DNA of 14,128 nt from positions 1 through 14,128 of the forward strand of contig QMNL01000010.1 of assembly GCA_003647755.1 (NCBI GenBank), given 5' to 3'. The translations under genes were made by a program, and so were the position numbers. The notes under the pieces were generated by a model. That model did not search any database and was not told the origin of the DNA. It worked only from the letters and a program-made list of their open reading frames with translations. Positions 6,091 to 13,576 of the stretch are shown piece by piece; positions within the stretch are counted from its first letter, which is position 1; the number at the start of each line of letters is the position of its first letter. Origin of the DNA: Candidatus Coatesiibacteriota bacterium. GTDB lineage: Bacteria > B130-G9.

Positions 6091-8637
6091 ATGTTTAACT
6101 CTATTTTGAGCAAGGTTTTCGGGACTCGGAACGATCGGGTTCTGAAGCGGATGTCGCCGGTTGTGGACGAGATCAATTCTCTGGAGAGGAGCATCTCGCA
6201 GCTATCGGATGGTGAGCTGATGGCGAAGACGGATGAGTTCCGTGGTCGGTTGGCGGATGGGGAGACGCTCGATGACATCTTGCCGGAGGCCTTTGCGGTG
6301 GTCAGGGAGGCGGCAAAGCGGACGGTGAAGATGCGCCACTTTGACGTGCAATTGATCGGCGGGATAGTGCTTCATCAGGGGAAGATTGCGGAGATGGCGA
6401 CAGGCGAGGGGAAGACGCTTGTGGCGACTCTGGCTGCGTATCTCAACGCGCTCACTGACAAGGGCGTGCACGTGGTTACAGTGAATGACTACCTTGCGAG
6501 AAGGGACGCGGCCTGGATGGCGCCGGTTTACGAGTCGCTCGGTCTTTCCGTCGCTGCTCTTCAGAACGACATGAGTCATCAGGACCGCTTGGATGCCTAC
6601 CAGGCCGACATTACTTACGGGACGAACAGCGAGTTTGGGTTCGATTATCTGCGGGACAACATGCGGCACGACGCGAGGGAGTTTGTCCAGCGGGGCCACA
6701 ACTTTGCGATCGTGGACGAGGTGGACAGCATCCTGATAGACGAGGCGCGAACGCCGCTCATTATCTCTGGGCCGTCGGAGGAATCAACGACAGGATACTA
6801 TGAGGCGGACCGTGTCGTTCGTCGTCTGCACAGGGATCGGGACTTTGAGGTTGACGAGAAGGCTCGGACGATCACGCTGACCGAGGCGGGAATAAGGTCG
6901 GTGGAGACACAGCTTGGGATCGATAATTTGTATGCGCCTGAGAAGATGGATTTTCTTTCGTACATTAACCAGGCGCTCAAGGCACGGTTTTTATTCAAGC
7001 GAGACGTTGATTACGTGGTGAAGGATGGGAAGGTCATCATAGTTGACGAGTTCACTGGTCGGATCATGCCTGGTAGGCGGTATTCGGACGGACTTCATCA
7101 GGCGTTGGAGGCGAAGGAGGGGGTTCGGGTGGAGAGCGAGAACCAGACTCTTGCGAGCATCACGATCCAGAACTACTTTCGGATGTATGAGAAGCTGTCT
7201 GGGATGACTGGCACTGCTGACACAGAGGCTGCGGAATTTTACAAGATATACAAGCTCGAGGTGGTGGTGATTCCTACGAATAAGCCACTTATCAGGGACA
7301 ACCAGCCGGATGCCATCTACATGACGGAGAAGGAGAAGTTCGAGGCTGTTGTGGATTCGATAGATGAGCTTCATAAGAATGGTCGGCCCGTTCTTGTTGG
7401 GACGACGTCTGTGGACAAATCGGAGCGGCTGAGCCGGATGTTGAAGAAGAGGGGTATCAAGCACTCAGTGCTCAATGCGAAGCACCACGAGAAGGAGGCG
7501 GAGATTGTCGCTAAGGCAGGCCAGAGGGGGGCGGTAACAATTGCGACTAACATGGCTGGCCGGGGGACGGACATCGTGTTGGGCGAGGGAGTGGCCGACC
7601 TCGGCGGGCTTCATGTGCTCGGGACCGAGCGGCACGAGGCACGGCGTATCGACAATCAGTTGCGTGGTCGCTCGGGCCGTCAGGGCGATCCGGGCTCCTC
7701 GAAGTTTTTTCTGTCGCTTGAGGACGATCTGCTCCGGATATTTGGCGCAGACCGCATTAAGTCGTTGTTGAGGCGGCTGAAGGTTGAGCCGGGCGAGCGG
7801 CTGGAGCATCCGCTGCTGACGAGGGCGATTGAGACAGCTCAGAAGCGGGTTGAGGCGCAGAACTTCGAGATAAGAAAGCACCTTTTAGAGTATGACGATG
7901 TCATGAACCGTCAGCGTGAGATCATATATGAGTTGCGACGGCGGATCCTTCTTGGCAAGGCCCAGGATGAGTTCATGAATTTTGCCGAAGATGCGGTTGA
8001 TGACATTTTGGCCCAGTTCGCAGACCGCAAGAAGGACCCCGAGGAGTGGGATATTCGTGGGCTGGTTAGTGCAATGCGAGGTTCTTTAGGGATAGAGCTA
8101 ACCGGGGAGCTCGACCCGACGAGGTATGATTATGAGGAGTTCAGGGAGGTTCTTCTCACGGCGGTGAGGAATGGTTTCAGGCAGAAGGAGAAGGAGATCG
8201 GCACGGATGAGCTGGAGGTCCTGTGTCGGCTCATCATGCTCAGGGTGATCGACCGGGACTTCAAGAACCATCTTCTTGAGATCGATCATATTCGTGAGGG
8301 GATTGGGCTGCGGGGGTATGCACAGGTTGATCCGTTGGTGGAGTATAAACGAGAGAGTTTCGATCTATTTGAGCGGTTGATGTCGGGCATCGCCAGAAGC
8401 TCGGTGTTTTACGTTATGACGCTTCAGATGGCTCGTGAGAGGCAGAGGCAGCCATCCCCCCGGAGGCCCCGTCGTCCGGTTCAGGCCGAGGATGGTAGGC
8501 CACAGGATATGAGAGACGTGTCAAAGAAGCGCTTGGCAAGAATGAAGAGGCAGCACGGCAAGATAGGCCGCAACGATCCCTGCCCGTGTGGCAGCGGGAA
8601 AAAGTATAAGAAGTGCTGCGGCCGCGATGTTGCGTAG
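6091..8637 (+). CDS. secA: Preprotein translocase ATPase SecA
   Basis: 848 residues; SecA is the motor that pushes unfolded precursors through the SecYEG channel in the inner membrane. Seen, numbered from a TTG two codons upstream: the helicase-type P-loop MATGEGKT (104-111), Walker B DEVD (211-214) followed by SILIDEARTPLI, the SGMTGTADTEA region in the middle, and GTNMAGRGTDI-type motor motifs (here ATNMAGRGTDIVLG) with QLRGRSGRQGDPG. The C-terminus is a basic linker plus the zinc-binding SEC-C motif CPCGSGKKYKKCC (833-845), which contacts SecB or phospholipid in known SecAs. The length is slightly under the 901 of Escherichia coli. The ATG at 6091 is chosen because MFNSILSKVFG fits the family start and GAGG lies about 10 bases upstream. 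It has no close co-directional neighbour; the next gene is convergent. Confidence 0.98.
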   Translation: MFNSILSKVFGTRNDRVLKRMSPVVDEINSLERSISQLSDGELMAKTDEFRGRLADGETLDDILPEAFAVVREAAKRTVKMRHFDVQLIGGIVLHQGKIAEMATGEGKTLVATLAAYLNALTDKGVHVVTVNDYLARRDAAWMAPVYESLGLSVAALQNDMSHQDRLDAYQADITYGTNSEFGFDYLRDNMRHDAREFVQRGHNFAIVDEVDSILIDEARTPLIISGPSEESTTGYYEADRVVRRLHRDRDFEVDEKARTITLTEAGIRSVETQLGIDNLYAPEKMDFLSYINQALKARFLFKRDVDYVVKDGKVIIVDEFTGRIMPGRRYSDGLHQALEAKEGVRVESENQTLASITIQNYFRMYEKLSGMTGTADTEAAEFYKIYKLEVVVIPTNKPLIRDNQPDAIYMTEKEKFEAVVDSIDELHKNGRPVLVGTTSVDKSERLSRMLKKRGIKHSVLNAKHHEKEAEIVAKAGQRGAVTIATNMAGRGTDIVLGEGVADLGGLHVLGTERHEARRIDNQLRGRSGRQGDPGSSKFFLSLEDDLLRIFGADRIKSLLRRLKVEPGERLEHPLLTRAIETAQKRVEAQNFEIRKHLLEYDDVMNRQREIIYELRRRILLGKAQDEFMNFAEDAVDDILAQFADRKKDPEEWDIRGLVSAMRGSLGIELTGELDPTRYDYEEFREVLLTAVRNGFRQKEKEIGTDELEVLCRLIMLRVIDRDFKNHLLEIDHIREGIGLRGYAQVDPLVEYKRESFDLFERLMSGIARSSVFYVMTLQMARERQRQPSPRRPRRPVQAEDGRPQDMRDVSKKRLARMKRQHGKIGRNDPCPCGSGKKYKKCCGRDVA

Positions 8638-8640
8638 CAC

Positions 8641-8679
8641 CTGATAGAACATACCCCAAGGTCGGGGGTGAGCTATCAG
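8641..8679. terminator. Possible two-part hairpin between convergent genes
   Basis: CTGATAG (8641-8647) pairs with CTATCAG (8673-8679), and inside it ACCCC (8653-8657) pairs with GGGGT. The structure lies 3 bases after the secA stop and about 55 bases beyond the stop of the opposing gene. It is symmetrical, so it could serve both genes, but neither strand has a T-tract. Confidence 0.4.
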
Positions 8680-8733
8680 CTGTCAGTTCTTGCTCGGGGT
8701 AGGAGACATGCCCACACGTCAGACACAAGGCGT

Positions 8734-9312
8734 TTACTTAATAATCTCGTTAAGGAATCGCTTGAAGAGCGGGTGCTCACATGAACCGAGGACCTCAAAC
8801 ATGAAGGCTTCGAGCGTGGATATGGTCGCCCCCGCATTGCGCATCCTCTGAAGGGCTATATTGTGGTCGAGTTCTGACCTGGAGCCGACACAATCCGCGA
8901 GAACGTGGACGCGGTATGATGCGGCTAGCAGGTCCCACACGGTCTGCTGGACACAGACGTGGGTCTCGATGCCAGAAACGACGACGCAGCGCCTTCCGGA
9001 GTCGCCTACAGACTGTGATATGTGCCTGTCTTTCATGCAGGAGAAAGTGGTTTTGTGAAAGATAAGACCATGGTTGGCCAAGAGGTTTGCGATCGGCGGC
9101 ACGGTGGGGCCGAGCCCGGACGGATACTGCTCAGTAGCAACGATCGGAAGCGACATCAGCCTGCAGAACTTGAGTAGCCTGGGGACCTTTTGCAGGATGC
9201 TCTCATGCCCCAGAATGTGTGGGAGGAGTTTTTCCTGATGGTCTATGATCATGACCAAAATCTGGTCATGGCTGAGCTGAGGACTGGTGTTGAATGAGTT
9301 TTTGCCGTTCAT
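8734..9312 (-). CDS. Isochorismatase-fold hydrolase, ISOC1/ISOC2-like
   Basis: 192 residues, the full length for a single-domain cysteine hydrolase of the isochorismatase superfamily. The catalytic triad is in place: D24 (in MIIDHQEKL), K87 (in HKTTFSC) and C120 (in GIETHVC, which carries the usual cis-peptide region before the nucleophile). The stretch VATEQYPSGLGPTVP (58-72) and the ending FEVLGSCEHPLFKRF closely resemble animal ISOC1/ISOC2 and their bacterial relatives rather than nicotinamidases. The substrate of that branch is not settled; amide or ester hydrolysis is the safe statement. It is probably cytoplasmic, with no signal peptide. AAAGGAG lies 6 bases before the ATG at 9312. It is convergent with secA and divergent from pilin 1, and probably transcribed alone from the promoter with the embedded palindrome. 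Confidence 0.9.
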   Translation of the reverse strand: MNGKNSFNTSPQLSHDQILVMIIDHQEKLLPHILGHESILQKVPRLLKFCRLMSLPIVATEQYPSGLGPTVPPIANLLANHGLIFHKTTFSCMKDRHISQSVGDSGRRCVVVSGIETHVCVQQTVWDLLAASYRVHVLADCVGSRSELDHNIALQRMRNAGATISTLEAFMFEVLGSCEHPLFKRFLNEIIK

Positions 9313-9372
9313 TTTTCGCTCCTTTGCTTGGTTGTTACAGCTGCAAGAGAAAGATTACGCTGGCTCTCACTC

Positions 9373-9400
9373 TACATATTCACTCACATTTGTGAGTCAA
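9373..9400 (-). promoter_or_regulatory. Probable promoter of the hydrolase gene
   Basis: On the minus strand TTGACT (9400-9395) matches the -35 consensus at five of six positions. TATGTA (9378-9373) follows after 16 bases but matches the -10 at only three. The ATG is about 60 bases downstream. The spacer is occupied by a palindrome. Confidence 0.45.
9382..9397. promoter_or_regulatory. Palindromic operator candidate
   Basis: ACTCACA and TGTGAGT form perfect 7 bp arms around a 2-base centre (TT). The site fills the spacer between the proposed -35 and -10 of the hydrolase promoter and overlaps three bases of the -35. A repressor bound there would block polymerase. The regulator is not in the window. 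Confidence 0.55.
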
Positions 9401-9671
9401 GTGCCAGTATTGAGTTTAGTCGTGGAGAGGGCATACTACATATTGGAATTGTTGTGAGGCTTGCCATTTCTAACCACATTTGGCATGTTTACACGGGTGT
9501 AGGAATGTGAAAAGATGGGCTTGACTCGTAGCGAGGATGTGTTGTAGGGTTCTTATATGCTGGGATAGTGATAATGGAAAGTCAATTTTCAATTGGTATC
9601 ATCACTCCTGGGAGTCACACCAAGCATGGCCGCGGAGTGATGGAAAATTTGGAAGTGAGGGAGGTGAGATG

Positions 9672-10313
9672 ATGAACAAGAAAGGGTTTACCCTTATCGA
9701 GGTTGTTGTGGTTGTCGCTATTATCGCCTTGTTAGCTGGTATCCTGACCCCGTTGATCTTTAAGTATATCGACGAGGCAAACCAGACCAGAGCGCTCGGT
9801 GACTGCCGTAACATTTCAACCGCGCTTTTGCTGTTCCACAAGGACACAGGCACTTGGCCGTATCTGTCACGGTATGGGGTCTATCCGCCGGATATCAATT
9901 ATCTTTATGGGAATATGGGTGACATGCCGCGCTTCGTGGCTGACGCTCAGTCATCGTGGGGCACTACGGCTGATGACATGTATTTCCATTTGGTGACGAA
10001 TGGTAATCCGGACCAGAACACCTATATCTACAGGTATAGGAGAGCGGCGACCCTGGGTGGCAACATCCTGTCGCACGGTTGGAACGGACCTTATTTGCCT
10101 TATGTGACCGACGATCCTTGGGCTTACAAGTATGTCGTGTCAGTTGGGGCATTCGACTATGGGCCGGACAGCCAGCAGGTAGTTGGTGCGCCTGCCAGTG
10201 GTCAAGGTGGCAACAACGTTTGGTGTCTGAGTGCAGGCCCGAACTTTGCGGTTGAGACGCCGATTTGGGCGACGGAGACACAGTACGATGACATTGGTTA
10301 CCGCACCAAGTAA
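9672..10313 (+). CDS. GspG-like type IV pilin / pseudopilin 1
   Basis: 213 residues. A 5-residue leader MNKKG is followed by FTLIEVVVVVAIIALLAG: prepilin peptidase would cut after G5 and methylate F6, and E10 is the conserved +5 glutamate needed for assembly. The hydrophobic helix runs to about residue 30. The globular part carries WNGPY (137-141), TDDPW (146-150) and LSAGPN (186-191), which resemble the T2SSG (GspG) fold signatures. With about 208 mature residues it is larger than classical GspG (about 140). C45 and C185 could form a disulfide. The ATG at 9672 has GGAGG (9660-9664) 7 bases away; ATG 9669 is possible, and the frame further upstream is not pilin-like. Likely the first gene of the pilus cluster. 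Confidence 0.88.
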   Translation: MNKKGFTLIEVVVVVAIIALLAGILTPLIFKYIDEANQTRALGDCRNISTALLLFHKDTGTWPYLSRYGVYPPDINYLYGNMGDMPRFVADAQSSWGTTADDMYFHLVTNGNPDQNTYIYRYRRAATLGGNILSHGWNGPYLPYVTDDPWAYKYVVSVGAFDYGPDSQQVVGAPASGQGGNNVWCLSAGPNFAVETPIWATETQYDDIGYRTK

Positions 10314-10496
10314 GGTGTGACAGCCAGATATTGTTGAATTGACAAGCCGGCGCCTCCGGGCTGTGGTGCTTGGGCACGGTAGAGGCGCCGGACGCAATCA
10401 TAGTTTAGGTTTATTAGGAGTTTTGGTGGTGTGATTTGAGCGGGGAATACTGCCGCAAGTGTGAGAGTTTGACCTTGAGATAGAGGTATTCGAGAG
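10314..10496. promoter_or_regulatory. Spacer with strong hairpin between pilin 1 and ATPase gene
   Basis: Within this 183-base gap CCGGCGCCTC (10347-10356) and GAGGCGCCGG (10382-10391) form a perfect 10 bp stem. The 25-base loop contains its own small hairpin, GTGC-TTGG-GCAC. No T-run follows directly, although the DNA about 10 bases on is T-rich. It could be a partial terminator or a 3' stabilising structure that keeps pilin 1 transcript more abundant than the downstream genes. Confidence 0.6.
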
Positions 10497-12269
10497 ATGG
10501 CGCTGTTAGGGGAGAAGCTAAGAGAGATAGGTCTGATAGATGACCAGCAGCTTGAGTTGGCTCTGAGCGAACAGAAGCGGACAGGTGAGCTGCTTGGTCA
10601 GATACTGTTCGACCTTGGGTTCATTTCGGAGGACGACCTTGTCAACGCGCTTTCGGGCGAGGGAGCTCGCTCCGAGGTTGATCTAAGTGAGGCAGAGATC
10701 GATCAGGACGTGCTGAAACTTGTGCCGATGGATTTCTGCAAGGAGCACCAGGTATTGCCTCTTTCGAAAGATGACTTCACGTTGACGGTTGCGATGGTGA
10801 ACGCGTATGACGTGAACACTATTGACGCATTGGAGCGGCGGACGGGTCTGCAGATTCGGCCTGTAACTGTAACCGATCAAGATTTGGAGAAGGCGCTCGA
10901 TAAGTTCTTCGGTAGCGAGGAGGACGTAGAGGATATTATTGATGAAGGCATGAAGATGGCCGAAGAGACGATGAAGCGCCGCAATGCAGGTGCGGTTGGG
11001 CAGATCGAGGAGGCGGCTTCGCAGGCGCCGATCATCAAGTTAGTAGATAGGATCATAGTCCAGGCCGTTCATGAGCGCTGCACAGATATTCATTTTGAGC
11101 CTGACGAGAAGCTGATGCGTGTTCGGTATAGGATCGACGGCATCTTGCACCAGAGGAAGACGATACCCTTGGACTTGAGAGAGGCCATCATTTCGAGAAT
11201 CAAGATCATGGCGGACTTGAATATCGCCGAGCGTCGAATCCCTCAGGACGGCAAGATTGGGTTCTCGGTGGGGAAGCGGAAGATCGACATTCGTGTGAGC
11301 GTATTTCCCACGGTAACCGGCGAGAATGCGGTGTTGCGGTTGCTTGACCGGGCTACGTTGCAGCTTGATTTGGTAAAGTTGGGATTTCCCGAGAAGGAGC
11401 GGCGCGAGTTTGAGTCGCTGTTAAATATGCCTTATGGGATTATTCTGGTTACAGGTCCTACGGGAAGTGGTAAGACGACAACTCTTTATTCGGCCATTTC
11501 CCACGTGAATACGCTCGAGAGGAAGGTTGTTACGCTTGAGGATCCGGTCGAATACCAGCTTCCGATAATTCAACAGTCGGAGATCAACCCCAAGGCAGGT
11601 TTCACGTTTGGCTTGGGCTTGCGTTCAATGCTTAGGCAGGACCCAGACGTTATCCTGGTTGGAGAGATCAGGGACGACGAGACGGCTGAACTTGCCGTGC
11701 GTGCGGCTCTTACGGGCCACTTGGTGCTGTCCACGCTTCACACGAACGATGCGGCAGGCGCTTTGCCGAGGTTGGTGGACATGGGGATTGAGCCATTTCT
11801 TGTCTCATCGTCAATTCTCGGGATCATGGCCCAGCGGTTGGTGCGGCTGATATGTCCCAACTGCAAGGAGCCTTATGAGCCAAACGAGCAGGATTTGAAG
11901 CTGCTTTCGCTTCACAAGGAGGCCATAGAGGGGACACTTGGGCTGGATGCGCTCGAATCGATTGTTCAGGACAAAGAGGCCATCCAGCGAAAGGACCAGG
12001 TATTGACTCTTTATCGGGGCAAGGGTTGCAGCTACTGTAACCACACGGGATATAAGGGTCGGATAGCCATATTTGAGCTGATCGTTATGAACAAGAAGAT
12101 GCAGGCCTTGGTTGAGCAGCGTGCATCGATCGAGGACATCCGGCGAGCGGCTAGGAAGTTTGGGATGCACTCGATGTTTACGGATGGGATGAACAAGGTC
12201 ATGAATGGAATAACAACCATTGATGAGGTTCGTAGAGTTACCCTGCTTTCGGCAGAGGTAGAGTTCTAA
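10497..12269 (+). CDS. Pilus assembly / type II secretion ATPase (PilB/GspE family)
   Basis: 590 residues; a cytoplasmic hexameric ATPase that drives pilin polymerisation. Order: a MshEN/T2SSE_N region (about 1-150), a charged linker, then the motor. Motor motifs seen are TDIHFEP (196-202), Walker A GPTGSGKT (320-327), the Asp box TLEDPVE (346-352), Walker B glutamate E390 (in ILVGEIRD) and the His box up to HTND (415-418). A zinc-binding tetracysteine follows: C453-x2-C456 and C511-x2-C514. The tetracysteine and MshEN region indicate an extension-type PilB or GspE rather than a PilT retraction motor. Both tandem 24-residue MshEN c-di-GMP motifs keep the 29-residue register but have Leu instead of the initial Arg. 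The gene is followed after 20 bases by the PilC-like gene. PilB versus GspE cannot be decided from this window. Confidence 0.95.
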   Translation: MALLGEKLREIGLIDDQQLELALSEQKRTGELLGQILFDLGFISEDDLVNALSGEGARSEVDLSEAEIDQDVLKLVPMDFCKEHQVLPLSKDDFTLTVAMVNAYDVNTIDALERRTGLQIRPVTVTDQDLEKALDKFFGSEEDVEDIIDEGMKMAEETMKRRNAGAVGQIEEAASQAPIIKLVDRIIVQAVHERCTDIHFEPDEKLMRVRYRIDGILHQRKTIPLDLREAIISRIKIMADLNIAERRIPQDGKIGFSVGKRKIDIRVSVFPTVTGENAVLRLLDRATLQLDLVKLGFPEKERREFESLLNMPYGIILVTGPTGSGKTTTLYSAISHVNTLERKVVTLEDPVEYQLPIIQQSEINPKAGFTFGLGLRSMLRQDPDVILVGEIRDDETAELAVRAALTGHLVLSTLHTNDAAGALPRLVDMGIEPFLVSSSILGIMAQRLVRLICPNCKEPYEPNEQDLKLLSLHKEAIEGTLGLDALESIVQDKEAIQRKDQVLTLYRGKGCSYCNHTGYKGRIAIFELIVMNKKMQALVEQRASIEDIRRAARKFGMHSMFTDGMNKVMNGITTIDEVRRVTLLSAEVEF

Positions 12270-12289
12270 GAAGGCAGAGCGAGGAAGAG

Positions 12290-13504
12290 TTGCCCGTATT
12301 TTCGTATAAGGCGAGAGATGCTTCAGGTCGTGAGACAACGGGCGTCCTGGAGGCAGAGAACTCAGGGGTTTTAGTAGAGCGGCTTGGTGAGCTTGGCTAC
12401 GTAGTTATGAAAGTATCGAAGGGACGTAGCGAGCAGGGCAAAAGGAGCAAAACTAAGAAGGTCAAGGTCAAGGCGCGAGACCTGATCACGTTCACCATCC
12501 ACCTTGGGACGGTTCTGTCGGCAGGCGTGCCTCTTCTGACTGGTTTGCAGGACTTGACGCGGGAGACAGAGCAGCCTGGTTTCAAGCGGGTCATTCACGA
12601 TATAACGGCCCAGGTAGAGAATGGCGCTATGCTGGCAGACGCGATGTCAGCCCATCCCTCAGTGTTCAATCAGCTTTACGTCAGCATGGTGCGCGCGGGC
12701 GAGGCGACAGGTCGAGTTGATGAGGTTCTTGAGAGGCTTGTGCCATATCTGGAGTGGCAGGAAGAGCTGAAAGGGCGCATTCGCGAGGCAATGGCCTATC
12801 CTCTCGTTGTTTTGGCCGTTGTTACTGGTGTAATCGTGTTTCTATTGGTTTTCCCGATACCACGGTTTGCGAAGATCTTTGCGAAGTTTGACGTGGAGTT
12901 GCCGCTTCCGACGCGGATCGTTATCGGCATAAGTCACTTTATGGTTCACTACGGGTTTTATCTTGCCGGCGCGCTGATAGCGATATTCATAGTCCTGCGG
13001 ACATTGATCAAGAAGACGAAAACTGCGCGCAGGCTCTGGGATGCGTTCAAGTTGAAGCTGCCACTGTTCGGGACACTGATAAGAAAGGTTGCGCTGTCGA
13101 GGTTCTCCCACACGATGTCGTCGTTATACCGGGCAGGTGTTGAGATTACAGAATGCCTGAGGATTGTCGAACAAGTCATCGGCAATGTGATCTTGGGCAA
13201 GGTCATAAGAGAGGCACATGACAGGATCCGCGCCGGCGGGTCCATGCCCGAGGCGCTTGCGGAGAGTGGGGAGTTTCCCTCGCTGGTCTTGCGGATGATA
13301 GCGATTGGCGACGAGACCGGCGAGCTGGACATGACGTTGGAGAAGGTGAGTATCTACTACGACAAGGAAGTTCCCTACACGATCAGGCGGATTTTTGCGA
13401 TAGCGGAGCCGCTGATGATCGTGTCAATGGGTTTAATTGTTGGGACGGTTGCGCTGTCGGTGTTCTTGCCTCTTTATGGGATGATCGCGTTCATTAAGAA
13501 GTAG
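12290..13504 (+). CDS. Inner-membrane platform protein (PilC/GspF family)
   Basis: 404 residues, the usual family length. The start MPVFSYKARDASG matches PilC/GspF proteins. Two T2SSF domains are visible (about 69-191 and 271-393), each with the conserved acidic-glycine motif: RAGEATGRVDEVL (135-147) and IGDETGELDMTL (339-350). Membrane helices fall near 170-190, 221-240 and 371-393. The protein sits in the inner membrane and couples the ATPase to pilin extraction. The start is TTG, supported by GAGG (12281-12284) 5 bases before it and by the family N-terminus. With a 20-base gap after the ATPase gene, the two are surely co-transcribed. Confidence 0.95.
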   Translation: MPVFSYKARDASGRETTGVLEAENSGVLVERLGELGYVVMKVSKGRSEQGKRSKTKKVKVKARDLITFTIHLGTVLSAGVPLLTGLQDLTRETEQPGFKRVIHDITAQVENGAMLADAMSAHPSVFNQLYVSMVRAGEATGRVDEVLERLVPYLEWQEELKGRIREAMAYPLVVLAVVTGVIVFLLVFPIPRFAKIFAKFDVELPLPTRIVIGISHFMVHYGFYLAGALIAIFIVLRTLIKKTKTARRLWDAFKLKLPLFGTLIRKVALSRFSHTMSSLYRAGVEITECLRIVEQVIGNVILGKVIREAHDRIRAGGSMPEALAESGEFPSLVLRMIAIGDETGELDMTLEKVSIYYDKEVPYTIRRIFAIAEPLMIVSMGLIVGTVALSVFLPLYGMIAFIKK

Positions 13505-13576
13505 TAGGAATAAAACAATGCATAGATTTTCGGTTGTCGGGCACCGCGCAATTTAGACGAGACGAGGTGTTGACCG

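Larger units (their letters stand above)
9313..9671. other. AT-richer divergent regulatory region
   Basis: About 360 bases between the hydrolase gene and pilin 1, visibly richer in A and T than the surrounding genes. It holds the hydrolase promoter and palindrome, and further right three short dyads: ACAC-GG-GTGT (9491-9500), CAATT-TTC-AATTG (9583-9595) and ACTCC-TG-GGAGT (9604-9615). A GATAAT (9570-9575) could be a -10 box for pilin 1, but no -35 fits it. No coding frame here has a ribosome binding site worth calling. Confidence 0.55.

Noticed and set aside
8708..8851. 47-codon plus-strand frame with AGGAG just upstream
   Set aside because: The AGGAG is only 2 bases from the ATG, and most of the frame lies antisense to the end of the hydrolase gene.
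9328..9510. 60-codon plus-strand frame in the divergent region
   Set aside because: TTG start with no ribosome binding site, and it runs across the hydrolase promoter and palindrome.
9547..9560. GG-N10-GC resembling a sigma-54 promoter before pilin 1
   Set aside because: Only the invariant GG and GC fit; the surrounding TGGCAC and TTGC consensus bases do not.
9537..9671. In-frame 45-codon extension upstream of pilin 1
   Set aside because: The extension has no ribosome binding site or leader character, whereas GGAGG plus MNKKGFTLIE at 9672 gives a textbook prepilin start.
10347..10391. Hairpin as a simple intrinsic terminator
   Set aside because: No T-tract follows the stem, and the next genes are functionally tied to pilin 1, so full termination is not supported.
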